A stretch of DNA of 64,000 nucleotides, taken from NCBI GenBank assembly GCA_012934845.2, contig WNNJ02003539.1, forward strand, positions 1-64,000. Direction: 5' to 3'. Below are positions 56,750 to 64,000 of this stretch, piece by piece. Each line of letters begins with the position of its first letter. Within the stretch, counting starts at the first letter, position 1. The notes beneath the pieces are model-generated. The model had not been told where the DNA came from. It did no database searches and was given only the letters and a program-made list of their open reading frames with translations. Origin of the DNA: Pomphorhynchus laevis. Its lineage: Eukaryota > Acanthocephala > Palaeacanthocephala > Echinorhynchida > Pomphorhynchidae. Both the position numbers and the translations under genes were made by a program.

Positions 56750-57965
56750 TCGATCAACTGATTACAACTAATACAACCAAGACCAATCAACGCAATAACC
56801 TATTGATCAAGACCAATCAAGACAAATCAACGCTATAACTACAATCCGAGCTTTGGATAACATGCAAGCGAATTATGAGAAACCATAATAGGGCCTTGAT
56901 TAACCTTGAGAGTTTAACGAGTGGATATAATGCTCTTCAGAGAATTTATCGCGATTTTCAAGAACCAATGCTTAATGCGGCACATGAGCAGTTTGGCTAT
57001 AATCCTCTGAATACTAATTCTAGCTCATCTAGTACAGCTAACACTAGTCAAGTAGGAACTGAAAATACAGACCAACTGCCTAACCCGACTGCATCTCAGA
57101 ATACTGCATTTCAGAATAATCGATTTACATCCATTTTAAATCATTTGCCATTTAATTTAGTCGATACGTCTAGATCATATGTATCTAATACAAACAGTTT
57201 AGATTCGCCTTTGCAATCTACGCAAAGCGAAAACACTAATCGGTATTCTACGATGAACCATCAACAGCTACGCCAATTATAAGTAAATGCTGCCAAAAAT
57301 CCTGGCATGTTAATCGACATGTTGCGGGCATTCAGTTTTAACCCAGATGTGGATAATTTTATTCGCAATCCTGGTATTCTACTTAATCTGCTGCGTACAT
57401 ATTAATTAATCTATACAGGACGAAAGACAAAGAGAACAAGTACATCGTGTAATTCATAAGTTTATAAGTCAGTGGTCAATACATGAAATTTGTGCTATAT
57501 ACACAAATCCTCGAGCATTGAGGACGATTGTGCAAATTCTACAAAACTTAATTCGTCTTAGGGACACATCCCCACAAGTATATTCACAGTTGATATCTTC
57601 AAATATAAGTGGTTTAGTAGATAATCAAATGAATAGTCAACCTTCTTAATCTAACGTGGATTCTGTTCAATTACCAAACAAAAGACAAACAGCTTATGCA
57701 ACAACATCATCTCAAAATTTACAGAATTCAAATCAAGATTATACTGCTTCGTTGTTTCAACCATAAGATCGTCTTCATCCCCAGCAACATCAACCGACAA
57801 ATCAACAACCAAACTCCAGAAAAATTTTATGTATCCGAACTTGTACAAATGCAAACAGTGGGATTCCATAGCCGTGATACTAATCTTGAAGCGCTTGTTG
57901 CATCTATGGGGGACGCAAAAATGGCTGTAGATCGTATTGAAGATTCTTGTAATTTGGTAAATTAA
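56750..57965 (+). pseudogene. Ubiquilin pseudogene (STI1 region to UBA)
   Basis: The frame 56875-57282 reads [40 protein letters not shown] and later ENTDQLPNP, the ubiquilin segment after its STI1 repeats (MR.HDRALSNLES.PGGYNALRRMY.D.QEPM.NAA.EQFG.NP). Upstream, NMQA joins to it only after one extra base is skipped at about 56870. After a stop at 57280, NAAKNPGML...NPGILLNLLR and, in another frame, YTNPRALRTIVQILQNLIRL correspond to the second STI1 region. 57780-57965 reads PEKFYVSELVQMQTVGFHSR and LEALVASMGDAKMAVDRI, the C-terminal UBA domain. The ubiquitin-like N-terminus was not found. No introns break it, suggesting a retrocopy. The parent gene shuttles ubiquitylated proteins to the proteasome. 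Confidence 0.82.
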
Positions 57966-57974
57966 ACACTCATT

Positions 57975-58345
57975 TGAAAGAAAATAATTAGTTATTTTTA
58001 ATTAGTTATTTTAATTAGTTGATCAGTTAATTTGTTTAATTTGTTTAATTAGTTGCTTAATTTGTTGTTTAATTAGTTGTAACTAGTTATTTTTAATTAG
58101 TTATTTTAATTAGTTGATCAGTTAATTTGTTTAATTTTATTTTAATTAGTTGTTTAATTTAATTAGTTGTAATTAGTTATTTTTAATTAGTTATTTTAAT
58201 TAGTTGATCAGTTAATTTGTTTAATTTTATTTTAATTAGTTGTTTAATTTAATTAGTTGTAATTAGTTATTTTAATTAGTTATTTTTAATTAGTTGTTTT
58301 AATTAGTTATTTAATTTGTTGTTTTAATTAGTTATTTATTTTTTA
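57975..58345. repeat. Low-complexity tandem repeat (TTAATTAGTTAT type)
   Basis: Short units such as taattagttatttt and ttaatttgtttaattt repeat throughout. A longer period of about 90-95 bases is visible from agttgatcagttaatttgt near 58018, 58113 and 58203. The repeat follows the ubiquilin pseudogene directly. Confidence 0.85.
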
Positions 58346-58715
58346 CACCAAATTATCATTGAGATAAAGAAATAATTGATTTGAAAAAACATTCCGTTTA
58401 GTCATTTTTCAATTAAACATATGTTTAATTTCGTATTAATTTAAATAATTTAAGCACATTTATTAGCATAAGCAAATAATTTCATTAATTATATCAATTT
58501 ATTAAACAGATTTCAGTATTAGAAAATTTTATTTGTTTAAAATATCTTTAACTTGATCGCGCAAATATCAATTTGATTGTAATTGTTTTCATGATTGTTT
58601 TGCAGAATTTGAAGTTATAAATCAGTTAATTGAAGAAATTTACAAAATCCTAAAAACAAAATTTTAACCTTAATTTGCTATAAAAGTTCTAATAGCTGTA
58701 GAATTTTATTGTCTT
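58346..58715. other. AT-rich spacer
   Basis: No gene or repeat identified. Confidence 0.5.
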
Positions 58716-58717
58716 AA

Positions 58718-61075
58718 ATCAAGTTAAAATAAAAAATTGAAATTTAAAATAAACGTTATTTTTATAAATTGACTAATAAATAATAGACGACGTATATTAT
58801 TTAGATATATATTATTTAGAATAGGGATTAGATATAATCAGGAGGAACTGCTAAGTTATAAGGTTTCGTCTTTAAACACACAAGGTTTACATAAATAAAA
58901 TTAAAATTATTGTGCTAATAAAATTATTGCGCTAATAAATTATAAATTAATTCATTATTTATAATGAATTAATAAATTATTGAATTTTTTTTTAAAAATT
59001 AATGAATTTATAAATTTACTTTATAAATTTTATGAAATGAAGGAGATTAAGTTTTCCTGAAAACATAACACATTTCTAATATGGGAGCATTTATGTATTA
59101 TGTAATAATGTATTTATTTAATGTATTTTAAAATATTAAAAATATGAGTATATGTCAAGTAAACATATAGCTCGTTATCAAGGTGGGACCATAGAAAGCA
59201 ACAAGTCGGTGAGAATTTAAGGAATTTATATTTTGCTTTAACAATAAATTGTTCCATATACCGCGATCACTCTATCGATAAACATTCTGCAACGACAATA
59301 GAGATGTTGAATGGTTCTTTGTGACCAGGCATTTTGACTGTTGTAAGAGTCAATCGTCGAAACATGAGTCTAACCGTCGCAACAGGAACATGATTTAAAA
59401 AGATGTGCGAAAACATGATTACGAATAAAATACTTTTTTGCAAGAACGAATAGCTTTACAATTTTAGGCAAGTACTAATCTGTTATTCTAAAATTGTTTT
59501 GCTATGACATTTTTTGAGTTTTTATAATTCTTAATTCTCAATAATATATAAATTTAACATATTAAACTTTGAATTCTAAAGAGAATTTTTTATTTTATGA
59601 TGAGCGACAAACGCAAAGAGCGATCACATTTAGATGTTGGAAAGCCTACAAAAGGTAAATTTAATCAGATAACTATGCCTACGCATTCTTTACTGTGTAT
59701 AAATAAAAAATTAAGATAAATAATAAATAATTATATAAGACTTTATAATTTTTATATCGAGTCGAAATTTTAAATTGAAATTAAAGATAAAAGTCAATTT
59801 TTATGGATTGACAAATAATAGACGATATATCCTAATAAGGAATATAGGTTATTTGAAAGAACTGATATGTAATTAGATTTCGACCCCTATTCCTCAACCC
59901 AACATTGCATTTGGGCCAAATACATGTTAATGACGCATTTCCTCTGATTAAATTTGATTATTTCGTGTACTATATTCTGATACAAAGTATATTATTTATT
60001 ATCTATCGATAAAAAATTTGCCACTTAAGAGTTTAAATTTATTTTTAATATTATTGTGTTGATTTATATATTTTACGATTTTTGTTTGATTTTATTTTTA
60101 TAGTAACCTAGTTTAAGACAGGAATTTATCAAATTATTTAATATTAACCTAGTATTTCTTTATAATTATAAAAAATATAATATTAACCGAAACTCTTATT
60201 GTTTTTATAATAAAAATATTCTTTTTAATAACAGAAAATTAATAAGCATAGGTATTAGAGGTCATCAGGAGCAACTGCTATGTTATCATGTTTCGGTCTC
60301 TATTTCTCAACCCAACATAGCAGCAGGACCAAATACATTGTATAATAAAAATATTCTTTTTAATAACAGAAAATTAATACGAATAAGGATTAGAGGTCAT
60401 CAAAAGAAACTGCTATGTTATCAGGCTTCTGCCCCTAATTCATCGACCCAACATAGCAGCGGGGCCAAATACGTGCTAAGGACGTATTTCCTCTGATTAA
60501 ATTTGATTATATAGTATCCTATTCTAATACAAAGCATATTATTTATTATATATCAATAAATTGTGTATAAATCAGATCAGCTAACTGAGTCTAGGCATTT
60601 TATGCGATATATAAAAATAATGATAAATAATAAATAATTATATAAGATCTTATACAATTTATATTTATATCAAGGTCATCAGGAGAACTACTATGTTATC
60701 ATGTTTCGGTCCCTATTTCTCGACCCAACATATCAGCGGTGCCGAATACATGCTAATGATGTATTTCCTCTGATGAAATTTGATTATATGGTGTATCTTA
60801 TTCTAATATTAATATTAAATGATAAATAATGAAATAATTAATAAATAATTATAAATAATTAATAATTAATAAATAATTTAATCGATTTATATAAAATATT
60901 ACATAATTTTTAAGTTAAAATTTAAAATTGAAATTTAAAATAAAAGTCAATTGTTATGAATTGACTAATAAATAACTAAAAATAACAATAATAACTAAAT
61001 TATTTATTATCCATAAAACATGTTCGGCTTAATAGTTTAAATTTATTTTTAAAAATATTTCGTTGAAAATATTTT
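58718..61075 (+). repeat. Nested cluster of element E copies
   Basis: Core remains lie at about 58825-58875 (ggaggaactgctaagttata, aggtttcgtc), 59840-59960, 60250-60330, 60405-60495 and 60675-60780; left and right arms lie between them. The copy at 60405-60495 has all stems: ctgctatgtt (60410) with aacatagcag (60450), gcccc (60431) with ggggc (60461), aaatacgt (60467) with acgtattt (60482). The copy at 60250-60330 has ggtc (60295) against gacc (60327), where the usual bases are ggcc and ggcc. 58900-59660 contains no clear element sequence. An identical phrase ataataaaaatattcttttt precedes two of the cores, indicating a segmental duplication of about 130 bases. Confidence 0.85.
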
Positions 61076-61079
61076 GTTT

Positions 61080-61290
61080 CAATACATGTTCACGCCAGTG
61101 GCAGTTGAAAGCACAGGAGCGATCAGGCCAGTGTGTCTCGCATTCTTCATGAACTTGGCACATGTTTTACCCACGCATCTTCTGAACCTCGATCCCGTGC
61201 TTGACTGTTCCACCAAATAAGTGTAACCGTTCAGCGGGGTAATGCTGCGTGGATAATGGAGAACATGAGCGTAGGAGGGTTGTCAGATCT
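61080..61290 (+). pseudogene. Retroelement C-terminal nuclease-like fragment (last part)
   Basis: Begins FTPVAVESTGAIRP and continues, after frame change, as ILHELGTCFTHASSEPRSRA, then LFHQISVTVQRGNAAWIME. The pattern F.P.A.E..G......FL..LG........R....L.QR.SVA.QRGNAA.. is the extreme C-terminus of the same type of retroelement protein whose earlier parts lie at 3.3 and 28.7 kb. Stops and frame changes show it is dead. Confidence 0.6.
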
Positions 61291-62600
61291 TTTGTTTTAA
61301 TTTTCAATTGTACACTTTCGTTTTACAAAAATGTTTTTTTTATTTAAAAATAAAATTTACAAATTGTAAATTTAATATTTTAATAATATTTTGTTGGTTC
61401 ATAATTCTTCATTATAATGTTAATGTTTTTATAATGTTTAATTTGGAAGATGCTTGACGCGTTAATTACGCTTCCTAGATCATCTTATTAATGTATCGCT
61501 TCTAGTGAACTGGGCGTACATTAACTCCAAGTTCTTAATTATTTGTTTATTATTATAATTAATTTTTTATCGTATATAAAACAATTTTATCGTAATTAAT
61601 TTTTTATCGTATACATTATTAATGTATCGCTTCTAGTAAACTGGGCGTACATTAACTCCAAGTTCTTAATTATTTGTTTATTATTATAATTAATTTTTTA
61701 TCGTATAATAAATATAATTAACTTTATTATTGTGCAGAGTAATATCTTTATGGTTTAAAAATAAAACTTTTGCAAAACTATTATTTTTATATTTTTCTTG
61801 CTACAAAGATGACATTGTAATTTAGAAAAAAATTTTAATATTTTAATGATTAATATTTTTATCAATTAACTAAAAGTAATTTTAGTTAATTGCTGATCAA
61901 CCATCAATTTACTTATGCCATTACTTTTACTTTGACATATTTTGATGATAACAATCTGTTAATGAATAAATGTTTTAATGACGAAATATGTTAATTGGCA
62001 TTTTAATCTAGATAAAATATTAATATTACATAATTAATATTGATAATTAATATTTTAATTCATAAAAATTAAATTAAAACATTCAGTTGTGTTGTAAATA
62101 AGTTTATTACTAAAATAATATCAGCAATTAATTTACTACAATAAGTCAAAAAATACATATTATTGTTATATAATCGCATTAACACTTAACTCTTAAAATG
62201 ATGTCTACTGTAGTATACAAAATTTAAACACGAAATGTTTCCGTAAGTTCATTCAATTTAAACTGAGTTGATTTAATTTATTTTTATAGTTCGCCTTCTA
62301 TATCGTAATATTTCAGCTATTTTTGCTTAAAACTTCAATGCTTCGGGGAACATGTCTTTAAAGTAAAAGCATATCCAAAATAATATCCAATATAAACGTT
62401 TGGTACCAGCATACAATAAGATTCACTATCTTATTGTAAAATAATGACCCAATAGTGTAGCTACCGGGCCATACGCGTGAGGCTGCTTTAGTAGCCTTAT
62501 ATTTTTTGACGACAACTTAGAGTCTTTATTCAATTTTTCTTCTCCCTTGTTAGTGTTTACCGTCCCATGAATAATAATTAATATTCAATAATAATTGATT
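61291..62600. other. AT-rich spacer with one direct duplication
   Basis: A segment of about 85-90 bases (attaatgtatcgcttctagt, gggcgtacattaactccaag, ttcttaattatttg) occurs at about 61488 and again at about 61617, nearly identical and 129 bases apart. Nothing else. Confidence 0.7.
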
Positions 62601-63275
62601 TTTTATAAAGTAATTTTTAAAATTTCAGTAACACGAATATTCAAAATGAAATTGTTCCCTTGTGGAGTTTGAAATATTCAGTGTCCAAAGTTGAGTATAG
62701 ATTTATTAATTCACAAATGCCTTTCCTTCTGGAACGCGAATACAGGTTCGAGTGCAATGCTTACTAAGGCGCCCGCGCGACCATACGATGATCGAGATTA
62801 TTATCGATTATTAGTAATTATCAGGGTCTACCATTAGTTTCTGACAAAGATGCCAATATACATACAATGTTTGCTTCTATCGGCGTCAATATAGATAAAG
62901 ATTTTGAAATCCGTTCAACACGATTTTTCGCAAAAAGATCAGACATTCTTCGTGGTTGCTGGTGGTAACAAATAAATCGTGCAGTGATCTCATTATCAAG
63001 AACGCGAGAAAACTGAAAAATCCGGAGAGTTTTAGCAATGTTTATATTCTCCCTGATCTTTCGCCAACAGAACGTGAAACTCGCTGTTAACTTAATAAGC
63101 AACTCATTCAAACAAGATCGGCTCCCCCTTCTCAATTATTTTTTATTCGCAATATTCGGATAGTTCGGTCTCGTACAGTACCCAGTTTAGTGTTCAAATC
63201 AATTGAACGACCTCGAGATATTAATTATATCTGACTATCTAGTAGTTGTACGGCTAACGTCAGTAGTGAGAATTG
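62601..63275. other. Unassigned, one minus-strand frame
   Basis: The minus frame 63135-62821 (104 codons, with FCWRKIRENINIAKTLRIFQ and RMSDLFAKNRVERISKSLSI) looks protein-like, but I cannot identify it. It may be a host-gene fragment or part of a LINE. It lies just before a plus-strand LINE endonuclease. Confidence 0.25.
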
Positions 63276-63279
63276 CCTA

Positions 63280-63870
63280 AATTTTCATAGACTATTGCTT
63301 TTAAACGTCGAAGGTCTTCAAACACTACTTAACGACGGGATTTCTGAGTGGCTACTCACTTTTGATATTTTGGTTCTTCTGGAGACATTTTGCTCTTCTT
63401 CATGTCCCTGATAGGATTTTACTTATTTGGCATTACAGCTACTTTTAGAAAAAGATGTCGTCCAATGGTGTGTGTGATTCTAGCGGTTAGCAAAGTCTTT
63501 CGCGAATGGAAATGTCGCTATTCAGAAAATGCTATTCGTCTTGATACCCTCACTTGTGTATAGTGGGATGCTATTTTAATCCATCCTATTCAGCGACATG
63601 CAGAATTGATGGAATAGATACTCTCCACTCTACTATAAATTTACACCGTCCACTAATTATTGCAGGGGATTTTAATGGAAAGTACCCTTCCTCAGAAAAA
63701 CTTAATCAACTTGTTAAGTACCTCGTTTTATTCCATTTAATTTTACATCTATCAGCAGAAGGTCCACACGAAGCTCCAAACGGTAGAAGTTGCATCGATT
63801 TTGTGTTTGATAATGTCGGTATACATAATACATCTCTTGATTTTTCCAACGAATAGGCGTTGAGGCGTAA
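63280..63870 (+). mobile_element. LINE endonuclease-domain fragment
   Basis: The reading starts about 63285 with LLLLNVEGLQTLLNDGISEW and TFDILVLLETF (an N-x-E/N-G-L start and the catalytic glutamate of an APE nuclease). After frame changes it continues in the frame 63554-63856 with CIVGCYFNPSYSA, RPLIIAGDFNGKYPSSEKLN and PNGRSCIDFVFDN (the GDFN and S-x-I-D-x-x motifs). The RT is not within the window, and the family differs from LINE-A, B and C in detail. Confidence 0.7.
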
Positions 63871-64000
63871 GCATAAATCCTTTACCTGCATAATAGATGG
63901 AGTATTTTTAGAATTCTAGTTCAAAAAGCTTGTCAGTGATCAAACAGCCTTATTCGCTAAAGAATCTTCGTAAGATTTTACAAATTTTATATAAACAGAC

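Overview
The window is eukaryotic, almost certainly arthropod and probably insect DNA. It is very AT-rich, shows spliceosomal-type acceptor sites, carries fragments of animal housekeeping genes (ubiquilin, a protein disulfide isomerase-like gene) and a Methuselah-like receptor, and is crowded with non-LTR retrotransposons (LINEs). I cannot name the species. A Hymenoptera-like, AT-rich parasitoid genome would fit, but that is a guess.

Layout. 1-3.1 kb is a 98-bp satellite. 3.1-12 kb holds relic transposon pieces: a retroelement nuclease tail, fragments of two LINE families and a DNA-transposase-like ORF. 12-15.8 kb is the best LINE-A copy (ORF1 with zinc knuckles; ORF2 with endonuclease and reverse transcriptase). 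16.8-19.7 kb is a minus-strand LINE-B copy (CR1/L2-like). 19.7-23 kb has two tandem-repeat families and a GIY-YIG nuclease ORF. 23-29 kb carries more LINE pieces and a PDI-like coding remnant with a 2-kb LINE-B copy lying beside it. 29.7-33.2 kb is a mosaic of AT-rich dispersed repeats (here called element E), a hAT-type MITE and LINE tails.

Three regions look like host genes: an orphan 524-codon gene (33574-35148), an orphan 319-codon gene (51230-52189) and an intronless seven-transmembrane receptor (55053-56027). Both orphan genes have an apparent 3' splice acceptor just upstream of the start codon, so each probably has an untranslated first exon outside what I can define.

38-41 kb is a decayed third LINE (LINE-C, CR1-like). 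41.7-43.9 kb is a tandem array of about 380-bp and 290-bp units. 46.1-47.9 kb is a 140-bp array apparently born from the end of element E. 49.2-50.5 kb is a second LINE-B copy sharing a near-identical block with the one at 26 kb. 56.8-58 kb is a ubiquilin pseudogene. 58.7-61.1 kb is a nested cluster of element E, and the window closes with another LINE endonuclease fragment.

The most interesting unexplained signal is the GC-richer core of element E. Its copies share a nested set of inverted repeats that can be drawn as a pseudoknot plus a side hairpin inside an outer stem. Two copies appear to carry paired substitutions, which would suit a structured RNA rather than a plain palindrome.
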